The notes beneath the pieces were generated by a model, which saw only the letters and a list, made by a program, of their open reading frames with translations, was not told the DNA's origin and ran no database searches. Positions 12,323-26,347 of a stretch of 64,000 nt of DNA are shown here, piece by piece. A program made the translations under genes and the position numbers. The stretch is from Absidia repens (Eukaryota; Mucoromycota; Mucoromycetes; Mucorales; Cunninghamellaceae): contig MCGE01000024.1 of NCBI GenBank assembly GCA_002105175.1, forward strand, positions 248,001-312,000, given 5' to 3'. Positions within the stretch are counted from its first letter, which is position 1. Each line of letters opens with the position of its first letter.

Positions 12323-13479
12323 CCACACCAAGAGAAACTTAAAAAAATAATAATGTAAGTACAGAAAGAAAAAGGAAAAAGGAAAAATTTGCTCAAAAGC
12401 ACACAAAAAATAGCAGAATTTCAATTTCCGACTAAGCTTTCAAGTCTTACAAAAAAAAATAAAGGCCTTTGTGTACTTCCATTTACTACATGTATCAAGC
12501 CATACTAAGTAGACTTAATAATATATTGATATGAATTTATACTTTATGTTTTGGTTTATCACATTATTGATCATAAAGTCAAAATATTTACTTGCTCCTT
12601 TTTAACGAAAAATAAGCGGCGTGGGAAAAAAAAAACCAGAAAAAAAATTGATTTTCTCCTGTCTCCATTCAACAAGAACGAATTTGCTAGTTAGTCATTT
12701 TATCTATCTGATGAAGATCTTCGATACCATGCTAAATCCTTAAGTGATTACGTTTACTATGATTAATATATATCAGTGGTTTTTTTGGGTTTTTTTTTTT
12801 TACTTTTTCTTGTGGTGTACTTTCAGATTATTTGATTGGTTGATCGGACAAGCGCACTTAAGCCCTGAACCAGATCATTGGTCCCTCGTATGTTTCTCAG
12901 TTCACTTTCGTCAAGTGTATGATTCTCGGGTAACTTTATTAAAGTTCGCTTCATGGAGCTTCGTCCTTCTTTTATCCATAAATGTATATGATATCGTCCA
13001 CTGCATGAAGACAACTTTTTCGTCGCCCGCCTGACTTTGGTCTCATCCCATGGTAAGAAGAAACCGATACCCCAGCATTCAAGTCATACGTCTCGTATCA
13101 CACAATCCATATATACTGTGAGTGATTTTGAATAGGAGAAATCTTTTGAGGATCTTTTTTTTTAATACTCCAGGCGAAATAATAAAGAATAAATAAATAA
13201 TAAATAAAAAATATATAACGAGCTGGATATATGCAATATGTCCAGTCTAGCGAGGTTAAGCTGGTGGCGCTGTGAATAATGTGAATGGTAGAGCGGAAAT
13301 ACGTCAGTGTAAAATACTTCAGAGTGGCAGCTACAGAACAGCGACCTAGGTTCATATGTATGGTTAACCGAGCAGGAATATGACCACCTTTAATCAAAAA
13401 TGATCTATGACTGTCAACCAGTATCAAGGTCTTTAGGGGAAGTAGTCATAGTGGGTGAACTAGAAAAGAAACATTTGGC
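12323..13479. other. Intergenic, no supported gene
   Basis: Upstream region of the Zn2Cys6 gene, then AT-rich sequence. Frames at 12744-13034 (plus) and 12823-13014 (minus) overlap each other and show no recognisable family or splice structure. Confidence 0.5.
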
Positions 13480-14200
13480 AGGAGACTCACAAACAGGTAT
13501 AATAGCGACATTGTTCATTGTACCGCAAGTCAGAGGATGGTTAGAGAAAATGCATATTTTATTAAAACATATTGATAGATACTAAAACTAAAAAAATAAA
13601 AACGAAGGAGTGAGGTTCATTGTTACAAGGGATTTAATGGAAAGACCTACTAGAGGAAGCATGTGAGAATAACGTAAGATCCGAAGAATGGTCAACACTA
13701 ACCTAGAGAGACTATTTTATAAAAAAGGCCAATATAACATATTGTACAAGATATGAAAAAGACTGAATCGGCACCTTTTAGCGAAGTGCAGCACAGTCAG
13801 TTCTAGTTAAAAGGGGTGATGGTATAAAGGTATATATTATACGAGACATGAGAGAGACTAATGGGACATTTTTCATTAAAGCATGTAAAATGAGACATAT
13901 TTATTCGATATAGATTTAATGTATGGATAAACTAAGACTAAACTAAGCTAATGGAGGCTCCAAAAAGTCAACTAATGGTGTCTTCAGGTCCTAGATCCAA
14001 AATGAAAGAGTTTCTCCACGCATGTTGTAATCCCTGAGCTGAAATCCCTTCTAAACTAGTCCTGAAACTATTCTAAATTCAGCGTAGCCCCAAAGAAGTT
14101 GATTGGTGAAGAAAAAAATGAAAGAAATGGAATGAAAGTGAGTGACCGAGGGAAATTGGGAGTAAAATAAATAAAAAACCCTCACTTGTGCTGGGTTTGA
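13480..14200 (-). repeat. Dispersed 0.7-kb repeat, copy 2 (reverse)
   Basis: Reverse complement of the family seen at 6880-7620. The core lies at about 13940-14060 (TCCACGCATGTTGTAATCCC...), with the units AATGGACATTTTTCATTAAAGCATG and TTTTATTAAAACATATTG on the distal side. The CACGTG of other copies is degraded here to CACTTG on plus (14183-14188), so this looks like an older copy. Ends are approximate. Confidence 0.75.
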
Positions 14201-14827
14201 AAATTGGGCTATCCAGAGGTGAAGATAACAAAAGGAACGCCTATTTTTTTTCAACACCATACAACAACATCAACATAGTGATATTTATCTTATTTAAGTA
14301 ACCGCCAATACGTAACATTGGCAGCACGGTTATTCTCTTTTCTAGACTCCTTTGCGGTCAAGATTGAGCGATTCGACTTGCTTTAATCTACCCGCCTTCG
14401 CTGTAGAAGAGCTTGACCATGACAGCAGGATAGCTTACCATGCCTGGTTAGGGTTAGGCTACTCATTAATTATACTATATTAAATAACTGAATTCTAATA
14501 TTTTGACACATTGGTAGGAGGATAGTGCATGATAGATGTAAATAATAGAAGAATGAAAAAATGAATTAAGGATTTTGGCTTTAGTAGATCATACATCAAG
14601 TTGAAAATTGTGTGTCAAATTAAGGGTACCACATACTTCAGCTAAAAAATATATGAGTGGGTGGTAAAATAAGCAAGTGTAAAAAAATATTGGGCTGGTC
14701 TCAAATGAAAAACTTCATGCAAAAAAATAAATAAATCGGATTTCAATTACCGCCGGCGGCAGTGATGACCCGGCGAGACTTTCCGGCCAGTTTGTTAGAT
14801 CTTCCTTTTTCACTTTATCCCTGAAAG
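14201..14827. other. RPL29 upstream region
   Basis: No coding region is seen. It contains a CCGCCGGCGGC-rich patch near 14752-14762 and the pyrimidine-rich TCTTCCTTTTTCACTTTATCC just before the predicted leader intron, consistent with a ribosomal protein gene promoter and transcription start. Confidence 0.45.
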
Positions 14828-15065
14828 GTATGTGATAGAAACGATAATTCATCAACATGCAACGCTAGTGTATCAATCACAATATATGTACACGATGGAA
14901 GGATGGATGGATGGATCAGTCGATCGATGACAAAGAAACGTATATTATGGTTTTTGAAAATGCGATGAACAGATGGATGCACCACTAGACATGGATATTT
15001 TGAAAACCGATACTTTATCTTAAGAACATGTCGTCTCATCGCTGCCATTTTGATATTTTCTTTAG
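14828..15065 (+). other. Predicted 5'-UTR intron of RPL29
   Basis: A GTATGT donor at 14828 and a TTTTCTTTAG acceptor ending at 15065 bracket 238 bases with no coding content. The RPL29 start codon follows 14 bases later. Leader introns are common in fungal ribosomal protein genes. Confidence 0.65.
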
Positions 15066-15079
15066 GTTAACGAAACGCA

Positions 15080-15430
15080 ATGGCCAAGTCCAAGAATCAC
15101 ACCAACCACAACCAAAGTAAAACCGAAAAAATATCACGATATCCCGGCCAATTTGTTTATTGACAAGTTTTATTTATTTCATTTGAACAATAGACAAGAA
15201 GGCTCATCGCAACGGTATCAAGAAGCCTAGCCAACACAAGTATCCTTCTCTCAAGGGTGTACGTATTATTATTATTTTCTTTTTTGGATTTATGCCATAA
15301 AATGCCATAAATTCGATATACTGATATTTTTTGTGCTGTTTAGGTGGATGCCAAGTTCCTTCGTAACCAACGTTTCGCCAAGAAGGGTACTTTCAAGGCC
15401 AACGCTGTCGCTGCTGCTGCCAAGAAATAG
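15080..15430 (+). CDS. RPL29: 60S ribosomal protein L29 (eL29)
   Basis: Small basic large-subunit protein. Three exons (15080-15116, 15194-15258, 15344-15430) total 189 nt and encode 62 residues, the normal size for the fungal protein. It begins MAKSKNHTNHNQNKKAHRNG and continues KKPSQHKYPSLKGVDAKFL, the conserved eL29 core, ending KANAVAAAAKK. Introns have GTAAAA/ATAG and GTACGT/TTTAG borders. The gene lies divergent from nothing close; its 3' flank carries CATCAATAAAG near 15545 as a likely poly(A) signal. Confidence 0.97.
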
Positions 15431-15599
15431 ACGAACGGATATGATATTTATTCAATAGCGTAGTTATCAACTCCTTTATCATTCAAATTGTAGTCGTTAT
15501 TGAAGCCTTATATGGTGCTATTCCATTCTCTATTTTTTTTTTATCATCAATAAAGAATTACCAAATGCATTATGCCTAGTTTTTGTGTGGTTAATATTT

Positions 15600-15965
15600 C
15601 GTATGATGGGTTTTATTGGGACAAAATCAAAAAAAAAAAAAAAAAAAAAGGGGGGGACGTATCAATTCAATATTTGTGCAAGCAAGTTTGTATATGATGG
15701 TTTTTATTAGGACAAACAAGATAGCGAACCGTGCGCTGTTGTATGAGATGAAGGTTTTGAATAAAAAGGATAGAAGGGGTAAGTCAAAAAAAGAAAGGTG
15801 TATAATTTGTGAGTCAAAGTCATTTATGCCGACTAGCGAATAAAATATGATCATCAAATAGAGGGGGAGGATGGGGCAACTAAACTATAAATATGGGAAA
15901 ATGGGACTCTAATACTAAGGCTGAGAGGATACCAATCAATAGTATTTTCGAAATTGCAAGCATTG
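15600..15965. other. Region between RPL29 and VTS1 3' ends
   Basis: Contains an A20/G7 homopolymer junction near 15630-15656 and AT-rich sequence. Overlapping frames on both strands are low-complexity and not supported as genes. Confidence 0.5.
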
Positions 15966-18172
15966 TCAAAAGTCGATATTCTAAAAACAAAAAATCAAAG
16001 TGGAAAGATGGAGAAGAAGTTGTGTATATTAGTATTGGTTGAGCATTGATCGGTAACAATAGAACTGATTTGTTTGATCCACTTACATTTTCTTCACAAT
16101 GGTTTCTAATGTTTTCAAAAATCTTTAGCATTTTGCGCCGGGCACCCAATGCAGCTACACCTTTGGCTTCCAAATCCGAATCTGTCAACTTGATAATATC
16201 TTGCCATTTCATGGGTTCAAAAATAGAGTTGTATTTGTGCAAACGAAGGCTTCTAAACCATGCCGGGACATCTAAATAGATATATGGAATGAATATAAAA
16301 TAACACATCACTCCGGTCAATGATCACGAAACCTTTTTTCATTACCTTGCAGCAATTCCATATCAATAATTTCACCAGCTTTTTTGTCTTTGCTTGCATT
16401 GCCACTTGCATTTCCGATGTTGCTATTGTTGTTGTTGGAAGATACAGTCGCCGAAGACAACATACTTGGTCGAGGATGACCAGTAACACCAGAAACCCGA
16501 CGAGTAGAGACATTTGAAGCTTCGCTGTGGTCGCTAAGGTACTCATGATCATTTGCCACCGTTTCCAAAGATGATCCAGAGACATGTTCAGAGGGATTCA
16601 AAAATTGACCAAACTGCTTTTCCATTCCGGGAGGCACCAAATGCTTACGATGATTGAATGGTGTAGATGACGACGATGCAGGTCGAGGAGAAGTGGGTCG
16701 TGAAATGGTTGGTGTTTTAAGTGAATGCTGTTGTTGTTGTTGTTCATCCTTTTCCGATACTGTTCCAGGGATATTGTTTCCTCGCATAACGCCAGCTGAA
16801 TTTGTCGTATTCCCACCACCAGCTCCAGTACCCGTGGTATTATTTCCACGTCGATAAGGTTGTAATGTCAAAGAGTTGAAATCTATATCCGAATCTAATC
16901 CGAGCGTCCAAGGGGAAGGAAATCCGTTACCACCCGCACCACTCCCACGCTGTTGCTGATGATGATCCACCATTGAATCCATGCCCGCAAAAGACCAGTT
17001 TGACACATCTGCTGACTTGGGTCGTTCCAATCCTAATCCGCCTCCATTCCGATCACCAATATTTCCCACTACAGACATAGGGCGACGAGATGAGGAAGGG
17101 CCTGCACTTGTAGCTGGAGTTGCCCAAGGCGTAGAGAATAAAGTCGACGTATCGCCTTCAACTATCACAGACCGCGGACGGCTACTACGGCCACCACCAC
17201 CAGTGCCGCCACCAGCACTACCAACACCACCATGGAAAGGATTTGTTCCCGGAGGTAAGAGAGAATTGGTACCATAATTTTGACTCACTGGGCGCCCAGC
17301 ACCATTTCCACTACCCGTACCCCGAGTCTAGATGCGTCATTAAAACGATTGTTTGTGCCACTGCCACCACCACCGCTGCTATTTCCCAGAAATTGCCTGC
17401 TGTAATCTTCAGTGTCACCAAGAGCGAATGAATGACGATCCACCTGCCGACGTGCAGAACTTGGAGGAGGTCGACTAACTACTTGACCAGTTTTGTATGG
17501 TAGCACTGACATCAACCGCTGGCTTGCTTCCATTTCGGCCTTGGCAAGAGCACCGGCAAATTGAGATTGCATATCCACTATTTACAAAATAGAAAAAATG
17601 CATGGTCAACGTATTATTATTTTTTGATGATATCACATCAGTTTTTTTCCTACCTTGCTCTGGATTGGGAGTCATCAGTACAGAATGCATAGAGTCACGT
17701 TTTCCCATCTGTTGTAAAAGGTTGATGAAGAAACGCACCTGGACTTGAGAAGAGTGTTGTAATAATGTATAGATGGTAGCGGTACGTTCAGCTTCAGATA
17801 AGAATCGAAACCACTGATCCACATGTTGCATTTCCTCCTTGAAGTTCTATCAAGAGTGGATATATTTATATATAATAAATTTGTTAGCTAATCTATACGC
17901 CTACTATATATATATATGTATCACTCTTTTAGTTTCAAAACCTACCTGGTCAAGACTAGCGGCAGCCATTTCATCCAAATTTCTTTCGTATTGTTGCAAA
18001 TCTTCATACCAGACGTTCAAAGAGTCGTCTAAAAATAAAATGTTAGTTTAGACAGTATTCTTGCTGACTATCGTATACTTGACTTACTTTCAGAGGAAGA
18101 GGTATAGTTCCCAGTTTTGAGAATATCAGAGACTGGCCTTGGATTGCGTGTATTGAAGTTGGAAGGCAGCAT
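15966..18172 (-). CDS. VTS1: VTS1/Smaug-type SAM-domain RNA-binding protein
   Basis: Post-transcriptional regulator that binds stem-loop recognition elements and promotes mRNA decay. Exon 1 starts MLPSNFNTRNPRPVSDILK (18172). Following exons give NVWYEDLQQYERNLDEMA, the conserved N-terminal helical region (FKEEMQHVDQWFRFLSEAER...) and a long Ser/Gly/Asn-rich disordered middle. The C-terminal exon carries the SAM domain: DVPAWFRSLRLHKYNSIF...LTDSDLEAKGVAALGARRK, with the Leu/Lys-Gly-Val/Ala-Arg-Arg surface that contacts RNA in Vts1. The last intron (donor GTAAGT after HCEEN) leads to NIDF and a stop at 15966. The frame changes by one base near a G4 run at about 17321-17324, with no convincing intron (see findings). 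This is probably an assembly indel, less likely a real break. Confidence 0.85.
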
Positions 18173-18782
18173 TGGTAAAGCAATAAGAAAATTGTGGTAA
18201 AGGAGGTATGTTGAATAAAACTAGTTGACCCGTTATATGATACAGAAAGAAGAGTAAGCCTTTAGTCTAAATATATTGATGAGAGGGCGAGAGGGAGAGG
18301 GAGATGAGCAAAACCTTCTAAATATATAAAGTTGATCCAAAGATATGATAATATTGTAAGCCAATAGAAGAGAAAATGACAAGATTGAATAGAAGTGGGA
18401 AATGTATACAACGAGATGAAAGAATGAAATACAAAGTGAGGATTGCAAAAGGGAGAAAAAAATAAAACTAAAACTAAAAAAAGCTGAAAGAAAGAGAAAG
18501 AAAAAAAGGAAGAAAAAAATGCACATTCATATTTGATTGGCGGAAGCCTCCGTTCAATCGGTGTTTCAAAGATACACAGAAGTGACCACCCACGTCCCCC
18601 TAGACATGCAAACATCCAAGACTAGCAACCTTTACCTTGGTAATGCATTCATCGCCCTCCCCACCCCCAAATACCATATTTTCCAAAGTTGTCACATCAA
18701 TGATATAAGTACAAAATAAGACAATTTTATTCAAGTAAATAGTAAAAAAGTAATACAATAAAAAATAAATGCAAGTAAAACT
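18173..18782. other. Intergenic between VTS1 start and AUH-like gene stop
   Basis: A pyrimidine-rich (minus sense) leader upstream of VTS1, then about 250 bases of 3' flank with AATAAAA near 18757-18763. No gene is seen. Confidence 0.5.
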
Positions 18783-19595
18783 CTAGAGTTTGGCCTTGTC
18801 CTGTAAGAATTGGTTCCAGTCAGGTTTTGTCTTGGACATAAAGGCCATAATACCGAAAGCCGCTTCATCTGATTGCATCATATCCAAGTAAGCCTGTTGG
18901 ACATATTCACGAATCTTGGCGGCGCGATCCACTTGAGCACCATTCGCCACGGCATCCACCAAACGTTTGATATTGGCCATAGCGCCTGGTGCGGAGTCCA
19001 CCAAGGATTGCACATAGCCATCCACCGCCCGGTCCAATGCGTCTATGCCACCGTCCACCTTTTGACTAATAAAGGTCGCCTCTTCCACACTCACCTTGCG
19101 TCCAGTAAGCATGTACTCCCTAGTACGTTGGGCACCCAATTCAGGTACAATGTATTGAGAGATGATCGCCGGGATGATGCCACGCTTGACTTCAGTGAGA
19201 GAGAAAAATCCATCGTTCACTGCCACACGAATATCCGCCGTGAATACAAGTCCCACGCCACCGCCAAATGCAGGTCCATTCACACGAGCGATCACTGGCT
19301 TGGGAAATCGGTAGAGAGTATCAAAAACTTGGAGCCCTTTTTGGAAACCCGTCTTGATGGCTTCAGGATCAAGTCCACCTCCAGATGACGCTGACAAATC
19401 CATCCCCGTACAAAAGTATTTGCCTGCACCTGTGAGAACCAACACTCGTACTTGAGGATCGGCGGCGAGTTTTGGTAAAATGTCCAATAGTTGTTCATTC
19501 ATGGTTGCAGTCAAAGCGTTGCCTTTCTTTGGTCGGTTGAGCGTAATGGTGGCGACATTATTGGCAATTGATACAAGAATTTGCTGTTCAGACAT
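18783..19595 (-). CDS. Enoyl-CoA hydratase, AUH/methylglutaconyl-CoA hydratase-like, with PTS1
   Basis: Single-exon crotonase of 270 residues. The start is MSEQQILVSIANNVATITLN because this begins the fold; the longer open frame upstream is a low-complexity leader. Motifs: NRPKKGNALTATMNEQL, GAGKYFCTGMDLSA (first oxyanion loop), NGPAFGGGVGLVFTADIRVA (second) and FSLTEVKRGIIPAIISQYIV, close to the LTEV-rGliPa.is stretch typical of AUH-type hydratases. The C-terminus DKAKL ends in AKL, a canonical peroxisomal targeting signal, so a peroxisomal rather than mitochondrial role is likely (inference). The gene is about 0.3 kb upstream of the SEC23 stop, on the same strand, with no sign of shared transcription. 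Confidence 0.9.
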   Translation of the reverse strand: MSEQQILVSIANNVATITLNRPKKGNALTATMNEQLLDILPKLAADPQVRVLVLTGAGKYFCTGMDLSASSGGGLDPEAIKTGFQKGLQVFDTLYRFPKPVIARVNGPAFGGGVGLVFTADIRVAVNDGFFSLTEVKRGIIPAIISQYIVPELGAQRTREYMLTGRKVSVEEATFISQKVDGGIDALDRAVDGYVQSLVDSAPGAMANIKRLVDAVANGAQVDRAAKIREYVQQAYLDMMQSDEAAFGIMAFMSKTKPDWNQFLQDKAKL

Positions 19596-19904
19596 GATGA
19601 AAAAGGTATGAGAATCAGTATATTGAAAATAGGGAATAACAGTAAAAAGAAAGAGTAGAAAAAAAAAAAAGTCGGGTGTGGATTTTTTTTTATTTGGAGC
19701 GTGAAGAAAAAATTGTGGGGAAGCACAGACAGAGAAATAAAAAAGCGGACAAATAGTTTTTTCGATCATCATGTGATTGTAACAAAAGAAGCAATATGTG
19801 GTGAAGATAAAGGTAATAAATAGGGGATAAATGTAAATGACATAATATATATAATGTAGTCAAATAAAACGCAAGAGTGGATGTATAATGTTGTGGATGT
19901 CTGA
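19596..19904. other. Short intergenic region
   Basis: Promoter of the AUH-like gene (T-rich on the minus strand) and the SEC23 3' flank. No gene. Confidence 0.55.
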
Positions 19905-22808
<2,904 letters not shown>

Positions 22809-23059
22809 ATTAAAAGAATTCTATTGCTAGTAGAATTAGAAAAAAAAAATGGAGAATAAGTTAACAAAGAACAAAAAGGAGTGCGGGGATCTTTTTACCC
22901 TTCTACGTGGCAAATCGAGCTTCCGACGAGCGTGACTTGAATTTGATGTGCTTTACAATGCCAAAAGAGACACCAAAAAAAGTAATCTCGTTCGAAGGCC
23001 AAATAATATAAAAGGGATTTTTTATTCAATGATATAAATAAATAATAAAACGGTCTAAT

Positions 23060-24272
23060 CTATTGTTGGTGAGATTTGGTGACAGGACGTAAATAGCATA
23101 TGAAGGCAACCCACACCAATTCGTATTCTTGTTTGTTGGTGTCATCTAAGATTTGACAAACCCATTCCACAAATACGCTAAAGTAATACACACCAAGACT
23201 TGTGCCAATGTGCCACCATCCATGTAGCTGGGTCAAGGCCCCCAAGGCATAAGGAACCATGATACGTAATTGACGTAAATGTGAACAGAAAACGTTATCA
23301 ATATTCCACACACCAAATGAGATAATAAATCCAGCAGCTGCCAATTTCAAAAGACGAGCTAAGCGAGGATGAGCATAATCGAATGAGGGCAATGTTCTAG
23401 GTAAGTGCTTGAGGATATAAACGGATCGAAACACAATAGTGATGACCAAAAAAGCGTAGGCCACTTGGTGGAAGACAGGATCGTTGATAATCAAGTAGGA
23501 ATATGTGACAAAGCCAGAATATCCCAAAAGAAATAAAACCAATGGTAACCCGAACTTTGGCTTGTTGTAAATCTCGATACTACAATAAGTAATACAATTG
23601 TGAGTTGTTTTTTCTGTTGGTATATTATATGTCCATTTCATATTTCTTACCTAAAGTACACCATAATACACCCAACATAAATCACTAGTACAATATAAAA
23701 AAAATGTTGTAATAAAATGGAAATACGTCTCCAAGAATAATATAACACTTACTAGGAAGTTCATCCAAAAGTTGCATTTCATATTGGAGGGTCATGTGAA
23801 AACACCAGGAACCAAACCCAACCAAAAGGACACCCAAGTGAGCAAGAATAAATGATTTTTTGAAGTTATTTTGAATAGTATTATATATTCCAAACAACGA
23901 AAGAAGTGCTACATAATATATAATAAGCGTTATAAATAGTCAGTTGTATATGATTGACGCAGAGTTACTGTTTATGTATGTTTACCGAAGCTGAGGTTTG
24001 TAGTCGTGTTGATGAATTCAGCTACATACGGAGATACTGTGTAATTTTCCTATTAAAAGTCAAAAATATTTTCTGGAGGTTCATAGAAAGCCGTTTATTA
24101 TAAAGAGGGAAGAAGTGTCTTACCTCACACCAGTCGATAGTAGATGTCCTGTGTTAAATAAACCAAGGCACCATTAGTATCAAGATGGCTATTGACATGA
24201 TCATCAGCTTCAATATATACTGTATTCTTACACTGATCCCCAAAAATAGTCTTCTTGAGGTATATTATACAT
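23060..24272 (-). CDS. Alkaline ceramidase (YPC1/YDC1 family)
   Basis: Multi-pass ER membrane amidase that splits ceramides or phytoceramides to sphingoid base and fatty acid. Several short exons join to give [38 protein letters not shown] (N-terminal signature), then the zinc-site helix SWCFHMTLQYEMQLLDELP, a run of membrane segments, and the C-terminal zinc site QLHGWWHIGTSLG before a final hydrophobic helix. Stop at 23060. The start at 24272 gives the usual short N-terminus. The frame stays open to another ATG at 24491, which would add 73 polar residues (MSRSEKQANQQKR...) with no family precedent that I know. The residues expected to bind Zn (His in SWCFH and both His in HGWWH) are present. 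Confidence 0.92.
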
Positions 24273-25028
24273 ATTGTTTGGGGGAGGAATGAAGGAACAA
24301 AAAGGGAAGGAAAAGATTTTTTTTTTTTGTGCGTGTTTTGCGAACTCTTTATGTGTGCGTTTAAACCCAGCTAAAGTTTTGCCGTTATTTCCTTGTGAAT
24401 GATCAATGCGTCTCTCGTACTGGTCTTCGTTACCAATAACGTTCACAAAAACACGTTTTTGCTGGTTGGCTTGTTTTTCTGAACGACTCATCCCATATAT
24501 TAGAGCAAGAACGGCTCACTTTAATTTTAGAAAGTGGTACCAAGTCGTCCCCTGTATATAAAAATTTCATGTTTAAAGATATTCATTTGTTTATTCCCTA
24601 ATTCTTTAGCATACTTGGGCCTATTGCAACAAAGTATTAAGCTCTTCATAATTGAATTTCCTTATTATCACAATATCGTCACAAGCTTCACAGTGTCCTA
24701 CACAGATTGTCGACCAAGAAATACTTTCACACCCCGCGTTGAAATACAATTGTGGGAGGATACCAAATTACTTTCTTTTTGCACACAGTTTATTAAAACA
24801 GTAAATGTTACCAATATTGCCTATATTTGTATAATGTGAAAAAAGGTTTTATGAAGCTTGTTCCCATTTATGTGTAAAAAGGAATAATGAAATACTATTT
24901 TTTCTTTATCCTTTGACTGGTTAGCAAGTTAAACGGTACCACCTAATTGACGGATTTCGAAGCCCCGCTGAATCGGTTGCTCTCGGTTCCCCTGGAGATT
25001 AATCCCCAAAAAAAAAAAAGTCAATGAG
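24273..25028. other. Divergent promoter region between ceramidase and bZIP gene
   Basis: Contains the possible N-terminal extension of the ceramidase (to 24491) and a 101-codon plus-strand frame at 24534-24839 with no recognised family. Otherwise AT-rich with no features until the GCN4-type site at 25029. Confidence 0.45.
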
Positions 25029-25037
25029 ATGAGTCAT
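25029..25037. promoter_or_regulatory. GCN4/CPC1-type response element (ATGAGTCAT)
   Basis: A perfect palindromic 9-mer ATGAGTCAT, the optimal site for Gcn4-type bZIP dimers, 412 bases upstream of the start codon of a GCN4-like gene and about 55 bases upstream of a TATAAAAAG box (25092-25100). A CCAAT element lies between (about 25061-25065). The site is exact; autoregulation is inferred. Confidence 0.7.
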
Positions 25038-25221
25038 TTGAAGATCTCCGACTCTTGGTTAACCAATCACAATCAAAAATTTAATCACTCGTATAAAAAG
25101 GCCCCACAACAAAAAAATTTTATTGTTTTTGTCTTTTCTTTCCTTTATCTTTTTTTTTTATATTTTTGAAACCCTCACCCCCCAAAGTTACTCAAGCGCC
25201 TTCACATTTATTGTCTTTGAC

Positions 25222-25239
25222 ATGTCTTTCTCTGCTTAA
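25222..25239 (+). promoter_or_regulatory. uORF1 (5 codons, MSFSA) in the leader of the bZIP gene
   Basis: ATG followed by four codons and TAA, 202 bases upstream of the main start. Short 5'-proximal uORFs in GCN4/CPC1 leaders permit reinitiation; this is the candidate equivalent. Confidence 0.6.
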
Positions 25240-25325
25240 ATACTCTCCCTCGTACCCACCTTGTACGATCTTCGCACTATTACACCAGTTATTTTTTATT
25301 CGAAACCACTCTACGACCGCCCATA

Positions 25326-25406
25326 ATGGCCTACGACAATTCTTTACGATGTCTTCTTAACCACAAGAAACTTTGCAAAACTCGAAATCGGGAACCTCCT
25401 TGTTGA
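25326..25406 (+). promoter_or_regulatory. uORF2 (26 codons) in the leader of the bZIP gene
   Basis: ATG GCC context, ending TGA 35 bases before the main ATG. It overlaps uORF3 in another frame. It would block initiation at the main start unless ribosomes bypass it, as in GCN4-type control. Confidence 0.55.
25349..25360 (+). promoter_or_regulatory. uORF3 (3 codons, MSS) nested in uORF2
   Basis: ATG TCT TCT TAA, lying inside uORF2 in a different reading frame. No other ATG is seen between 25101 and the main start at 25441. Confidence 0.5.
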
Positions 25407-25440
25407 ACTATCTTTATACTTTTGAAATCAAACAAACAAT

Positions 25441-26347
25441 GACTTTTACTTCTGCTACTGCTACTGCTACTGCTACTGCTACTGCTTCCTCTGCTACTCA
25501 AAATCAAACTAATACTACTGCTACCACTCCTACTACTACTATTACCAAAACCATGGAACAAGATCTCTTTCAATTTTTTGACTCATTATCTCAGCCTTCT
25601 CCTGTTGGTGAATGGTATCAAGACCTCTCCTCGATGGCACCTGCAAGTACTCATACAAGCCCTGAAATAGCTACACCTTTGGATATTCATTTGTCTCCTT
25701 CTGCCTCTAAAGCGGATCCTTCGCATTCTGGTGTTGGTGGTACTTTTGGAACAACAATGGGTATCAGTGGTGTTGCTGACTTGGATATGTCTGAAATCTT
25801 GAACTCGCCTATCTTTGACTCTCCTGTTGCGACCATGACGCCAATGATGACACCTGCCACTCCTCATGCTGACATGTTTTCTGACATGGGCCAACATGAT
25901 TTGCCTTCTGCTTTGGCTGCTTTCGTTGCCGCTGTGTCCTCGTCGGGTTCTTCGCCCGCTACCACCTTTGCGTCGCCATCGGTACCTGCTGCCGCGATCA
26001 CTTCTGTACAAGGCATGGAATCACCCTCTACTATCACTCGTAAGCGATCAAGTCCTGATGAAGCTGCTACAGATGAACTACCTTTGGATGACGCTGCTCT
26101 CAAACGCCGAAAGAACACTGATGCTGCTCGTCGATCTCGATTAAAAAAGGTGATGAAGATGGAAGCATTCGAAAAACGGGTCAACGATTTGGAAAGAATG
26201 AACGCACAGTTATTATTGCGTGTGGCTGTATTGGATTCGGAAAAGTCCCACTTACAAAGCAAGGAAGCCGTCCATGACTCCCGGGTCCAAACTCTAGAAG
26301 CTCAATTGGCGGAAGCACACAAGGCTTTAGCCTCCCGATCTATGTAG
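25441..26347 (+). CDS. GCN4/CPC1-like bZIP transcription factor
   Basis: Probable master regulator of amino-acid starvation response. Single exon; the ATG at 25441 gives 301 residues. It opens with a (Thr-Ala)n stretch encoded by an ACTGCT repeat. A second ATG at 25553 in strong context (ACCATGG, MEQDLFQFFDSLS) is an alternative start. The middle has hydrophobic/acidic clusters (LSQPSPVGEWYQDL, DLDMSEILNSPIFDSP) like activation domains. The C-terminus holds the basic region ALKRRKNTDAARRSRLKK (N-x7-R core NTDAARRSR as in Gcn4) followed by a leucine zipper (FEKRVNDLERMNAQLLLRV...). The leader carries three uORFs, and the promoter a GCN4-type element, which supports the assignment. Exact orthology to GCN4 versus another bZIP is not proven. 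Confidence 0.88.

Noticed and set aside
12744..13034. Overlapping frames on both strands
   Set aside because: Both shadow each other, start in T-rich sequence and show no domain.
14445..14460. TTAGGGTTAGG, telomere-like
   Set aside because: Fewer than two full units, internal to a gene-bearing region; chance or at most a trace.
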